In this document: in pieces, positions 8,264-17,785 of the stretch
How positions within the stretch are numbered: the stretch's first letter is position 1
Layout of the letters: every line of letters begins with the position of its first letter
Source: an uncultured Prevotellaceae bacterium
GTDB lineage: Bacteria; Bacteroidota; Bacteroidia; Bacteroidales; Bacteroidaceae
Assembly (NCBI GenBank): GCA_946186505.1
Contig: CAMHNI010000007.1
Coordinates: forward strand, 61,608 to 125,607
DNA: 64,000 bases
Direction of reading: 5' to 3'
Notes under the pieces: generated by a model
Database searches by the model: none
What the model saw: only the letters and a program-made list of their open reading frames with translations
What the model was told of the DNA's origin: nothing
Translations under genes and position numbers: made by a program

Positions 8264-9046
8264 CTATTCCCTGAAATAGTATTGTCCGCGCTTACGCGTG
8301 ATCCGGCCGTAATTGATGGCGTGGACAGGACAATGATGATAGCAGCTGAGACAACACGTGCAGCTGCTATCATTTTTCCATGATGGCGTGTTGTCGAACT
8401 CTATGTCGCCGACAGGACATACTTCGGCACATTTACCGCAATGGATGCAGACGTCACCATCGACGGTGAACTTCTTGTCGGTTATCATGAAGCGGTTGAA
8501 GTAGGCACCGATGATGTGGGTGAAGGTCCACGGTGTCAGGCCGAGGGTCAGCTGTTCATAACCGCTCTGGCGGCTTACCACGACATTGGCGAATTTCTCA
8601 AGCACGACCTTTGCCTCATCCTTTTTCTCATGTTCCCGTTGTGGGGTGTCGGTGTACATGAAAGGAAGGCAGACGTAGCTCTCGGGCATGATGAGCGACT
8701 GGCAGCTTTGCAAGACTATGCCTTTGGCAGCCAGTTCCCCGGCCAGCATTTTCACGGCCAGTCCAGTACTGTCGCCACAGGTGCAGAGGGCATAGGCGTA
8801 ATGAGCGTCAAGCGTGGAGTGACAAGGGGTGAGAAGTGTGAGACGGCTGACGAACTGGCGCACGATGTGTGGTGGCTGCCATCCGTGGACGGGAAAGCAG
8901 AAACCTATGCGCTCGTTCTCTTCAAGGGTGTATTCACACGCCGTCTTCAGTTCCTCGGGAATGAAGTACAGCCTTTCCTTCGTGGCAGCCGCCAGTTGTT
9001 CTGCTGCCCATCTTGTATTGCCTGTGCCTGAGAAATAGAATATCAT
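8264..9046 (-). CDS. EFR1-family ferredoxin (flavodoxin-like + 2x[4Fe-4S])
   Basis: 'MIFYFSGTGNTRWAAEQLA' flavodoxin N-terminus; 'CIHCGKCAEVCPVGDI' and 'CTCCLSCYHHCPVHAI' clusters. Confidence 0.9.
   Translation of the reverse strand: MIFYFSGTGNTRWAAEQLAAATKERLYFIPEELKTACEYTLEENERIGFCFPVHGWQPPHIVRQFVSRLTLLTPCHSTLDAHYAYALCTCGDSTGLAVKMLAGELAAKGIVLQSCQSLIMPESYVCLPFMYTDTPQREHEKKDEAKVVLEKFANVVVSRQSGYEQLTLGLTPWTFTHIIGAYFNRFMITDKKFTVDGDVCIHCGKCAEVCPVGDIEFDNTPSWKNDSSCTCCLSCYHHCPVHAINYGRITRKRGQYYFRE
8336..8373. repeat. Perfect 13-bp inverted repeat within the Fe-S coding region
   Basis: ATGATAGCAGCTG (8336-8348) / CAGCTGCTATCAT (8361-8373), 12-nt loop. Confidence 0.85.
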
Positions 9047-9063
9047 GTTGCAAGAAAAATTGA

Positions 9064-9099
9064 AAAAACGGCAAAAGCTGAATCGTTTCTGCCGTTTTT
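9064..9099 (-). terminator. Terminator downstream of ACT-domain gene
   Basis: aaaaacggca...tgccgttttt hairpin with flanking A/T runs. Confidence 0.65.
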
Positions 9100-9128
9100 A
9101 CTGGGTATGTCTAATTGTATCCTAACGT

Positions 9129-9557
9129 TTATACATACGAGATGAGATCGCTCTCGGCAATGTATTTCAGGTTGTTGCTGATGATGGTCTCGCGAGCCTG
9201 CTCGGCATTGTCGGTGCGGAAGATGAGGATGCCCTTGGCACCCAGCAGGAAGGAGTACATGTAGGTGATGCTGATGCCTGCTTTCGAGAAGGTCTCGATG
9301 GCGTCGGCAGCACGTCCGGGCTGGTTGTCAAGCTCGATGGCGAACACGTCGCTCTGGGCAACGGCCACGCCAGCCTTCTTCAATTCCTCGAAGGCACGCA
9401 GCGGTTCGCTGCAGATGAGGCGATAGATACCATACTCTGCCGTGTCGGCAATAGTGGAAGCAATAATCTGGATGTCAGCCTGCTTCAGGACCTCGAGCAC
9501 CTTGATGAGCGTGCCGGAACGGTTCTCAATGAAAATAGATAGTTGGTTGATAGTCAT
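9129..9557 (-). CDS. ACT domain-containing amino-acid-binding protein
   Basis: Two ACT-like repeats: 'QLSIFIENRSGTLIKVLEVLKQADIQI' and 'VFAIELDNQPGRAADAIETFSKAGISITYMYSF'. Confidence 0.85.
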   Translation of the reverse strand: MTINQLSIFIENRSGTLIKVLEVLKQADIQIIASTIADTAEYGIYRLICSEPLRAFEELKKAGVAVAQSDVFAIELDNQPGRAADAIETFSKAGISITYMYSFLLGAKGILIFRTDNAEQARETIISNNLKYIAESDLISYV

Positions 9558-9573
9558 GATGTTTTAGGATTTT

Positions 9574-9604
9574 GAGCCCACCCAGGCCCTCCCAAAGGGA
9601 GGGA
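9574..9604. repeat. C/G-rich palindromic intergenic element
   Basis: gagcccacccaggCCCTCCCaaaGGGAGGGa; resembles the element at 29,715-29,765. Confidence 0.6.
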
Positions 9605-9644
9605 TGTTTAACAACATATTGGGTGTACTTTTGTTAATTATTTG

Positions 9645-10955
9645 TTACTGATAGACTTTACGTTTGTCAACGACGCGGACAGCCTTACCTTCACTGACGG
9701 GTAGCGTGCCTTTGCTCACGAGACGTATTCTCGGCTTCAACAGGATTTCGTCGCCTATCTGGTGACGCAGTTCTGCTGAGAGTTCCTGCAACTTGCTGAA
9801 GTCGTCGGTACCCTCGTTGACTTCGACCTCGACGGTCATCTGGTCGTTGTTGTCCTCGGTGGTCAGGGTGATGAGGTAGTTGGTGCCTACCTCCGGGAAC
9901 TTCATGAGAATCTTCTCAATCTGTATGGGGAAGATGTTGACGCCACGAAGCACAATCATGTCGTCGGAACGTCCGCGCATGCGGTCGAGACGGATGTGGT
10001 TACGTCCGCAGGGACAGGTACGGCCAAGGACGCGGGTGAGGTCGCGGGTGCGGTAGCGCAGCAGCGGCATAGCCTCGCGGCACAGGGTGGTGAGCACCAA
10101 CTCGCCGATTTCGCCGTCGGGTACAGGCTCCAGGGTCTCGGGGTCAACGATCTCTACGATGTAGTAGTCTTCCCAGAAGTGCAGACCGTTCTGCTCGGGG
10201 CACTCGAAGCCTACGCCGGGGCCGCACATCTCACTCATGCCGAACGAGTTGTAGGCCTTCACGCCCATCATCTCCTCAATGCGCTTGCGCTGCTCGTCGG
10301 AGTGAGGCTCGGCACCGATGGCCAGCACCTTGAGCTTGGTGTCGCGGCGTGGGTCAACACCTTCCTGCTGCATGACCTCGTACAGACGGGTGACATAGCT
10401 GGGAATGGCGTGGAGGGCCGTCGTGCCGAAGTCCTTGATGAACTTGATCTGGCGCAGCGAGTTGCCGGCAGCGGCAGGTACGGTGAGCATGCCCAGACGC
10501 TCGGCACCATACTGGAAGCCCAGTCCGCCGGTGAACATGCCGTAGCCTGAAGAGTTCTGGAAAACGTCGTCGGGACGCAGTCCTACCATCCAGAGATTAC
10601 GTGCCACCTGATTGGCCCACTCGTCCAGATCCTTCTGCGTGTGGAGGATGACGGTGGGGTTACCCGTGGTGCCGCTCGATGAGTGCAGGCGGACACAGTC
10701 GCGCAGGGGTACGCAGCTCATGCCGAAGGGATAAGTCTCGCGCAGGTCCTGCTTCGTGGTGAACGGCAGCTTGCGCACGTCGGCCAATGTCTTGATGTCG
10801 TCTGGCGTGATGCCCAGTTCCTTGAATTTTTTCTGATAGAACTCGTTGTTCATGCAGTGGCGTACAGTCTTCTGCAGACGCTCCAGCTGGAGAGCCTCAA
10901 TCTGCTCGCGACTCATGGTCTCGAATTCCGGATTAAAATAGTTTGAAGTGTTCAT
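9645..10955 (-). CDS. paaK: Phenylacetate--CoA ligase (copy 1)
   Basis: AMP-binding 'LHSSSGTTGNPTVILHTQKDL', 'YRTRDLTRVLGRTCPCGRNHIRLDRMRGRSDDMIVLRGVNIFPIQIEKIL'. Confidence 0.9.
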   Translation of the reverse strand: MNTSNYFNPEFETMSREQIEALQLERLQKTVRHCMNNEFYQKKFKELGITPDDIKTLADVRKLPFTTKQDLRETYPFGMSCVPLRDCVRLHSSSGTTGNPTVILHTQKDLDEWANQVARNLWMVGLRPDDVFQNSSGYGMFTGGLGFQYGAERLGMLTVPAAAGNSLRQIKFIKDFGTTALHAIPSYVTRLYEVMQQEGVDPRRDTKLKVLAIGAEPHSDEQRKRIEEMMGVKAYNSFGMSEMCGPGVGFECPEQNGLHFWEDYYIVEIVDPETLEPVPDGEIGELVLTTLCREAMPLLRYRTRDLTRVLGRTCPCGRNHIRLDRMRGRSDDMIVLRGVNIFPIQIEKILMKFPEVGTNYLITLTTEDNNDQMTVEVEVNEGTDDFSKLQELSAELRHQIGDEILLKPRIRLVSKGTLPVSEGKAVRVVDKRKVYQ

Positions 10956-10963
10956 GGGTTTAT

Positions 10964-12271
10964 TTAAAGTTTACGCTTGTCAATGACGTGTGCGCTCTTG
11001 CCCTGGCTGCGCTCGATGGTGTTGGGTGCCTTGAGCTGTACCTTAGCCGAGATGCTGAGCACGCTCTTGAGCTTCTGGGCCAGTTTCTTCTCGAGGGCAT
11101 CGACGGCTGCGGGCGTGTCGAACGTGCCGTTGAAGTACTCCTGACGGATTTCCACCTGTACCTGCAGCGTGTCGAGGTTGTTGACGCGATCGACAACGAG
11201 CATGTAGCGCGGAGCAAACTCGGGCATCGACAGCACGACGCTCTCCACCTGTGAGGGGAACACGTTGATACCGCGGATGATGAGCATGTCGTCGGAACGG
11301 CCTTCGATGCGTCCCATGCGGACGGCGGTACGGCCGCAGTCACACGTGCCCGGCAGCAGCGAGCAGAGGTCGCGGGTACGGTAGCGGATGACGGGCATGC
11401 CCTCCTTGGTCAGCGTGGTGAACACCAGCTCACCAGACTGTCCGGCGGGCAGCGGCTCAAGGGTGGTGGGGTTGATAATCTCAGGATAGAAGTGGTCTTC
11501 GCAGATGTGCGAGCCGTGCTGCATCTGGCACTCGTAGCTGACGCTCGGTCCCATGACCTCGCTGAGGCCGTAGAGGTTGTAGCCTTTCAGTCCGAGACGC
11601 TCTTCAATCTCCTTGCGCATGCTCTCCGTCCAGGGCTCGGCACCGAAGGCGCCCACACGCAGTTTTATCTGGTCTTTCGTGATGCCCATCTTTTCCATCG
11701 TCTCAGCCAGATAGAGGGCGTACGACGGTGTGCAGGCAATGCCAGTGATGCCCAGGTCGCGGATGAGCTTGAGGTGCTTCTCCGTGTTACCCGTGCCGGC
11801 AGGGATGACGCTGGCACCGAGGTGCTCCACACCGTAGTGTGCGCCGAGGCCGCCAGTGAACAGGCCATAGCCGTAGGCCACAGAGAAGGTGTCATTGCGG
11901 GTGATGCCGTAGGCTGTCAGACAGCGTGCCATGCACTCGCTCCAGACGCCGATGTCCTTGCGAGTGTAACCCACGATGGTGGGGTTACCCGTGGTACCTG
12001 ATGATGCATGTACGCGGATTATTTCACTCTGTGGTGCAGCCTGCAAGCCGAAGGGATAGTTGTCACGCAGGTCCTTCTTCGTGGTGAAGGGCAGCTTCGT
12101 GATGTCCTCGATGGTCTGAATGTCATCGGGGCGGATGTCCATCTCTTGCAGTTTGTTACGATAAAAGGGAACATTGTGGTAGACGTACTCCACGATTTTG
12201 TGCAGGCGTTTGCCTTGGAGCGCGCTCATCTCGTCGCGGCTCATGCACTCTTTGTTAGGATTCCAAATCAT
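10964..12271 (-). CDS. paaK: Phenylacetate--CoA ligase (copy 2)
   Basis: 'VHASSGTTGNPTIVGYTRKDIGVWSE', 'YRTRDLCSLLPGTCDCGRTAVRMGRIEGRSDDMLIIRGINVFPSQVESV'. Confidence 0.9.
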   Translation of the reverse strand: MIWNPNKECMSRDEMSALQGKRLHKIVEYVYHNVPFYRNKLQEMDIRPDDIQTIEDITKLPFTTKKDLRDNYPFGLQAAPQSEIIRVHASSGTTGNPTIVGYTRKDIGVWSECMARCLTAYGITRNDTFSVAYGYGLFTGGLGAHYGVEHLGASVIPAGTGNTEKHLKLIRDLGITGIACTPSYALYLAETMEKMGITKDQIKLRVGAFGAEPWTESMRKEIEERLGLKGYNLYGLSEVMGPSVSYECQMQHGSHICEDHFYPEIINPTTLEPLPAGQSGELVFTTLTKEGMPVIRYRTRDLCSLLPGTCDCGRTAVRMGRIEGRSDDMLIIRGINVFPSQVESVVLSMPEFAPRYMLVVDRVNNLDTLQVQVEIRQEYFNGTFDTPAAVDALEKKLAQKLKSVLSISAKVQLKAPNTIERSQGKSAHVIDKRKL

Positions 12272-12316
12272 TGTTTTAATTCATCTGTTGGTTAGATTTA
12301 ATTGTTTCCCTTGCTG

Positions 12317-12324
12317 CAAAAGTA
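12317..12324 (-). promoter_or_regulatory. -7 box TACTTTTG upstream of paaK copy 2
   Basis: caaaagta on plus strand, 46 bp before the ATG. Confidence 0.6.
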
Positions 12325-12388
12325 CGACTTTTTTTAGGTTCTACCAAAAAAACAAGGGAAAAATATGCGGTATGTCGTGAAAATATAT

Positions 12389-12396
12389 TATTTTTG
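12389..12396 (+). promoter_or_regulatory. -7 box TATTTTTG upstream of acyl-CoA ligase
   Basis: Matches TAnnTTTG, upstream of the ATG at 12431. Confidence 0.6.
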
Positions 12397-12430
12397 CATC
12401 TGCATATCAAACCTTTATCAACTGACAGCT

Positions 12431-14488
12431 ATGATAAACAAGGAACTCCTTCAGCCTGAAAGCATCGTCGTCATCGGCGGTTCAAACAATGTTCATAAGC
12501 CCGGTGGCGCCGTTGTGCGCAATCTTCTGAGTGGTGGCTACAGCGGTATCCTGCGCATAGTGAACCCCAAGGAAGACGAGGTTCAGGGCATCAAGGCTTT
12601 TCACGATGCACGTGAACTGCCGCCTACCGAACTGGCCATACTTGTTGTGGCAGCCAAGTTCTGTCCTGACTATGTGGAACTGCTGGCGAAGGAGAAAAAT
12701 GTTCGCGCGTTCATTATTATTTCTGCAGGCTTCAGCGAGGAGACCCATGATGGAGCCGTACTGGAGCAGCGCATCCTTGATGTCTGTCAGTCATACGGCT
12801 GTGCGCTGATTGGTCCCAACTGCATCGGTCTGCTGACGCGTTGGCACCACTCGGTGTTCACCAAGCCCATACCGCATCTGAACCCAAAAGGTGTCGATTT
12901 CATTTCAGGCAGCGGTGCTACAGCCGTGTTCATCCTTGAGAGTGCCGTCACCAAGGGACTTGCCTTCAACTCCGTATGGTCAGTAGGCAACGGTCGCCAG
13001 ATAGGCGTGGAGTCCGTGCTGGAGTATATGGACGAGCATTTCGACCCCGAGCACGATTCGCACGTCAAACTGTTGTACATCGAGAACATTGCCGACCCCG
13101 ACAAGATGCTCTATCACGCCACGTCGCTCATCCGCAAGGGCTGCCGCATAGCAGCCATCAAGGCTGGTTCGAGCGAGAGTGGCAGTCGAGCCGCATCAAG
13201 CCATACGGGTGCCATCGCCTCAAGCGACAGTGCCGTCGAGGCTTTGTTCCGTAAGGCGGGCATCGTGCGCTGTTTCAGCCGTGAGGAACTGACCACCGTG
13301 GGCTGCATCTTCACGCTGCCCCGTTTCACTGGCAAGAATTTTGCCATCGTCACCCATGCCGGCGGTCCTGGTGTCATGCTCACCGACGCCTTGTCGAAAG
13401 GAGGCATGCAGGTGCCGCCGCTCACGGGTCCTGCTGCTGAAGAGCTGAAGTCGAAGCTGTTGCCTGGCAGTAGTGTGGCCAACCCCATTGACATCCTGGC
13501 TACGGGCAATGCCGAGCACTTGGGCATAGCCATCGACGCCTGTGAACAGATGGACGACATCGATGCCATCATGGTCATCTTCGGTACGCCTGGCCTGGTG
13601 AAAATATTCGAAGTCTATGACGTGCTGCACAAGAAGATACAGGAGTGTCGCAAGCCCATTTTCCCCATACTGCCGAGTGTGAGCACGGCTGGCCCCGAGG
13701 TGCAGGAGTTCCTGAAGCGCGGACACGTCAACTTCAGCGACGAGGTGACGCTGGCCACCGCACTGACGCAGATTATGAAGACGCCTGAGCCGGCACGCTT
13801 CGAGGTCGAGCTTTATGGCACCGACATACCTCGTCTGCACAATCTTATCAGCAACATCAAGGAGAGCGGCTACGTGTCGCCCGACCTTGTGCGCGAGATT
13901 CTCTCCTGTGCAGGTATTCCCTTGGCTCCTGAACTCGTATCGACATCGATTGACGAGCTGTCGGACTTCGCTGAAAAGGTAGGCTACCCAGTGGTAGCCA
14001 AGGTCGTTGGACCCGTCCATAAGAGCGACGTTGGCGGCGTGGCACTGAATATCCGTTCCAGGGAGGTGCTGCAGGCCGAGTTCGACCGCATGATGCAGAT
14101 ACCCGGTGCGACGGCTGTGATGGTGCAGAAGATGATCAAGGGTACCGAACTGTTTGTGGGAGCGAAGTATGAGGAACGCTTCGGACATGTCGTGCTCTGC
14201 GGTCTAGGCGGCATCTTCGTCGAAGTGCTGCGCGACGTGTCCTCGGGCCTGGCCCCGTTGAGTTACGAGGAGGCTTACTCCATGATACACTCCCTGCGGG
14301 CCTATAAGATATTAAAAGGTACGCGAGGCCAGCAAGGCATCAACGAGCGCCGCTATGCCGAGATTATCGTCAGGCTCTCGACCCTGCTGCGCTTTGCCAC
14401 CGAAATCAAGGAGATAGACATCAACCCCCTGCTGGCCGATGCCGACGATGTGACGGCTGTCGATGCCCGCATACTGGTGGAGAAATAG
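12431..14488 (+). CDS. Acetate/acyl--CoA ligase, ADP-forming, fused alpha-beta
   Basis: 'LLQPESIVVIGGSNNVHKPGGAVVRNL', 'SGSGATAVFILE', phosphohistidine-region 'SHTGAIA', C-terminal ATP-grasp 'GYPVVAKVVGPVHKSDVGGV'. Confidence 0.9.
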   Translation: MINKELLQPESIVVIGGSNNVHKPGGAVVRNLLSGGYSGILRIVNPKEDEVQGIKAFHDARELPPTELAILVVAAKFCPDYVELLAKEKNVRAFIIISAGFSEETHDGAVLEQRILDVCQSYGCALIGPNCIGLLTRWHHSVFTKPIPHLNPKGVDFISGSGATAVFILESAVTKGLAFNSVWSVGNGRQIGVESVLEYMDEHFDPEHDSHVKLLYIENIADPDKMLYHATSLIRKGCRIAAIKAGSSESGSRAASSHTGAIASSDSAVEALFRKAGIVRCFSREELTTVGCIFTLPRFTGKNFAIVTHAGGPGVMLTDALSKGGMQVPPLTGPAAEELKSKLLPGSSVANPIDILATGNAEHLGIAIDACEQMDDIDAIMVIFGTPGLVKIFEVYDVLHKKIQECRKPIFPILPSVSTAGPEVQEFLKRGHVNFSDEVTLATALTQIMKTPEPARFEVELYGTDIPRLHNLISNIKESGYVSPDLVREILSCAGIPLAPELVSTSIDELSDFAEKVGYPVVAKVVGPVHKSDVGGVALNIRSREVLQAEFDRMMQIPGATAVMVQKMIKGTELFVGAKYEERFGHVVLCGLGGIFVEVLRDVSSGLAPLSYEEAYSMIHSLRAYKILKGTRGQQGINERRYAEIIVRLSTLLRFATEIKEIDINPLLADADDVTAVDARILVEK

Positions 14489-14516
14489 TCTGACAACAAC
14501 AAAGACCAACAAGAAA

Positions 14517-17135
14517 ATGAAACTGAAGTTCAGCATCCAATACGCAACACAATGGGGTGAGTCGCTCCATGTGTTGCTCCGCTACCATAGCCAGGACGGC
14601 ACCGAACGGTCGTCAGACCAGCTGATGACCACCGAGGACGGTGTGTCGTGGAAGCTGGAGACCGCTGTCATAGAGAGCCGCCAGCATCCTATCTGTTCTG
14701 TCACATACCACTACGAGGTGCAAGACGGCGACGGACGGCTGTTGCGCCGCGAGTGGTCGCAGGTGCCGCGTACCTACTGGTTCGATTCGACGAAGAATTA
14801 CATCTTCGACGACCAGTGGCGTGACCGTCCGCTCTGTGCCCATCTCTATACCAACGCCTACCTGACCACTCAGCATGCTCCTCACGGCGAGCAGGTAGAG
14901 GCGCGCAGGCTGCCGCTGTACCGGCGTACAGCCCTTTTCCGCGTGTCGGCACCCCAGCTTGTGGCAGGCCAGTCGCTGGCACTCATAGGCAGTCATCCCA
15001 TGACGGGCAGCTGGAGCACCGCCCGCTACCTGCGCATGGAGTACATCGGACAGCAGGAGTGGATGCTATCAGTCAACATGGATGCCGTCGGGCTGCCCCT
15101 GGAATACAAGTACGTGGTCATAGACGACCAGACGCATGAACTGCTGTCGTGGGAGGAAGGCGACAACCGTGTGGTCAGCGAGGAACTGAAGGACGGTGAG
15201 GTGAGCGTGCTCTATGGCGGCATGCTCCACATGAAGGAGAAGATGTGGCGGGCAGCCGGCGTGGTAGTGCCTGTGTTCTCGCTGCGTAGTGAACACTCCT
15301 TCGGCGTGGGCGACTTCGGCGACCTGCGCCGTCTGGTGGACTGGTGCGAGGAGACGGGCATGAAGGTCATACAGGTGCTGCCCGTCAACGACACGACGAC
15401 CGACGGCCGCTGGCACGACTCCTATCCCTACAACATCACTTCGTGCTTCGCCCTACATCCCCACTATCTTGACCTCGAACAGTTGGGCGAGCTGAAGAGC
15501 CGTCAGAAGATGACCGCCTATCGTCGCCAGCAACGGGAGTTGAATGCATTGTCGTATAGCGACTATGAAGCCGTTGAGCGGGTGAAGTGCGACTACGTAA
15601 ATGACATCTTTGCCGAACGTGGCGAGCAGGTCCTGGCCTCGAAGGAGTTCAAGTCCTGGCAGAAGGATAACGCGTGGTGGCTTGACGCTTATGCCGCCTG
15701 GAAGTCTGGCCTGACCTCAGCATCGCAGTCGTCCGACTTGACCTGCTATATACAGTACAACCTGCACCTCCAGTTGAAGGCCGCTGCCGACTATGCCCGC
15801 TCGAAAGGCATACTGCTGAAAGGCGACGTGCCCATAGGCGTCAACCGTGACAGCGTCGAGACGCAGACGCAACCCGAACTGTTCAATATGGACAGCTCCA
15901 CAGGGGCCCCTCCCGATGCCTTCTCGCCGATAGGACAGAACTGGGGATTCCCGACATACCGTTGGGATGTTCAGGACCGTCCCGGCGTGACACCCTGGCT
16001 ACGTCGCCGCTACCGCTGGATGGAACAGTATTTCGACGCCATACGACTGGACCATGTGTTGGGCTTCTTCCGCATTTGGGAGATACCTCAGGATGCTGTC
16101 TATGGCCTGCTGGGACACTTCTCGCCCGCACTGCCGCTGACCGTCGGCGAGATAGAGTACTTCGGACTGCCGTTCCGCCGGGACCTGTTCACCAGGCCCT
16201 TTATCAACGACCGTGTACTGGAGCGGCTCTTCGGCATGCACGCCCAGTATGTGCGCGACACGTTCCTCATTCAGAAGGCCTACGGGTTGTACGGCCTGAA
16301 GTCGGAATATGACACCCAGCGCAAGGTGGCAGCCCACTTCGAGGGGCAAGGCGACGAGAACAGTCTCTGGATCCGCGACGGCCTGCTGCGTCTCATTGCC
16401 AACGTCCTGTTTGTGGAAGATCCCCGCCAGCCGAAGATGTACCACCCCCGCATCATGGCCTTCCAGGAACCTGTCTTCGAGGCGCTCAGCAGCGACGAGA
16501 AAGAGGCATATATGAGAATCTACAACAACTTCTTCTACTATCGCCACTCCATGTTCTGGGGCGACGGAGCCATGCACCGGCTGGGCGACACACTCAGCGA
16601 CTGCCGCATGCTGGTCTGTGCCGAAGACCTCGGCATGCTGCCCGACTGCGTGGAACCAGTGCTCGACGCTATGCGCATCCTGACACTCGAGATACAGACC
16701 ATGCCCAAGCAGACTGGCTATGAATTCAGCCACCTCGATGGCTATCCCTACCGGTCGGTCGCTACGTTCGCCACACATGATATGTCACCTCTCAGGTTGT
16801 GGTGGGAGGAAAGTCCCGAGCGTACCCAGCGCTACTACGTCACCATGCTCCAGAAGCAGGGACGTGCCCCCGAACACCTGCCTGCCCATCTGGCCGAGGA
16901 AATCATTGCCCGCCACCTCTACTGTCCCTCGATGCTCTGCCTGCTGTCGCTTCAGGACTGGCTGGCTATGGACGGCGAGCTGCGGCGGAAGAATCCCCGC
17001 GAGGAGCGCATCAACGTGCCCAGCGATGCCTACAACCGCTGGCAGTGGCGCATGCACCTCACCATCGAACAGCTGCTGCAAGCTTCGAAATATAATAACA
17101 AGGTGCGCACAATGGTCACCCGTAGCAAACGATGA
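14517..17135 (+). CDS. malQ: 4-alpha-glucanotransferase with N-terminal starch-binding domains
   Basis: GH77 motifs 'IRLDHVLGFFRIWEIP', 'CAEDLGMLPDCV', 'FATHDMSPLRLWWEE'; CBM20-like N-terminus. Confidence 0.9.
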   Translation: MKLKFSIQYATQWGESLHVLLRYHSQDGTERSSDQLMTTEDGVSWKLETAVIESRQHPICSVTYHYEVQDGDGRLLRREWSQVPRTYWFDSTKNYIFDDQWRDRPLCAHLYTNAYLTTQHAPHGEQVEARRLPLYRRTALFRVSAPQLVAGQSLALIGSHPMTGSWSTARYLRMEYIGQQEWMLSVNMDAVGLPLEYKYVVIDDQTHELLSWEEGDNRVVSEELKDGEVSVLYGGMLHMKEKMWRAAGVVVPVFSLRSEHSFGVGDFGDLRRLVDWCEETGMKVIQVLPVNDTTTDGRWHDSYPYNITSCFALHPHYLDLEQLGELKSRQKMTAYRRQQRELNALSYSDYEAVERVKCDYVNDIFAERGEQVLASKEFKSWQKDNAWWLDAYAAWKSGLTSASQSSDLTCYIQYNLHLQLKAAADYARSKGILLKGDVPIGVNRDSVETQTQPELFNMDSSTGAPPDAFSPIGQNWGFPTYRWDVQDRPGVTPWLRRRYRWMEQYFDAIRLDHVLGFFRIWEIPQDAVYGLLGHFSPALPLTVGEIEYFGLPFRRDLFTRPFINDRVLERLFGMHAQYVRDTFLIQKAYGLYGLKSEYDTQRKVAAHFEGQGDENSLWIRDGLLRLIANVLFVEDPRQPKMYHPRIMAFQEPVFEALSSDEKEAYMRIYNNFFYYRHSMFWGDGAMHRLGDTLSDCRMLVCAEDLGMLPDCVEPVLDAMRILTLEIQTMPKQTGYEFSHLDGYPYRSVATFATHDMSPLRLWWEESPERTQRYYVTMLQKQGRAPEHLPAHLAEEIIARHLYCPSMLCLLSLQDWLAMDGELRRKNPREERINVPSDAYNRWQWRMHLTIEQLLQASKYNNKVRTMVTRSKR

Positions 17136-17785
17136 AGTTATACACGACTTATATTTTCGACCTCGACGGCACACTTCTCGACACCCTTGGCGATCTGGCA
17201 GCGTCAGTCAATGCCGCCCTGCGCACTTACCATCTGCCTGAGCATACCGTCGATGAGGTGCGTATGATGGTGGGCAACGGTGTCCGCCTGCTCATGGAGC
17301 GGGCGGTGCCCGATGGTAACGGCAATCCGCTGTTTGAAGAGGTGTTTGCTGCTTTCCGGCGTCATTACATGGAACACGCCCTTGATACGACGCGCCCGTA
17401 TGACGGCATCCAGGAGACACTGGCGGCACTGAAACGACGCGGCTGCCGCACTGCGGTGGTCAGCAACAAGTTCGATGCTGCCACCAAAGAACTCTGCCGC
17501 CACTTCTTCAGCGACACTATTGACGTGGCCATAGGCGAAAACGAGGCTGCGGGCATACGGAAGAAGCCTATGCCAGACACCGTCATAGAGGCTCTGCGCC
17601 AACTCGGCACGGGCAGCGATGATGCCGTCTATGTGGGTGATAGCGATGTCGATATAGCCACCGCCCGCAACAGCGGGCTGCCCTGCATCAGTGTGCTCTG
17701 GGGGTTCCGTGACCGTTCATTCCTGCAGGCCCACGGTGGCACCTGCTTTGTCAGTCACCCTTCGGAGCTGCTGTCCTCTATGTAG
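17132..17785 (+). CDS. gph: HAD-family phosphoglycolate phosphatase-like
   Basis: 'YIFDLDGTLLDTLGDLAASVNAAL', 'VVSNKFD', 'VYVGDSDVDIATARNSGL'; ATGA overlap with malQ. Confidence 0.88.
   Translation: MKLYTTYIFDLDGTLLDTLGDLAASVNAALRTYHLPEHTVDEVRMMVGNGVRLLMERAVPDGNGNPLFEEVFAAFRRHYMEHALDTTRPYDGIQETLAALKRRGCRTAVVSNKFDAATKELCRHFFSDTIDVAIGENEAAGIRKKPMPDTVIEALRQLGTGSDDAVYVGDSDVDIATARNSGLPCISVLWGFRDRSFLQAHGGTCFVSHPSELLSSM

Noticed and set aside
9645-12271. Two paaK genes as an assembly duplication
   Set aside because: Proteins differ throughout and have distinct DNA; they are paralogs, not a collapsed repeat.
13220-14188. 322-aa antisense ORF under the ADP-forming ligase
   Set aside because: Shadow ORF; sense protein strongly recognisable.
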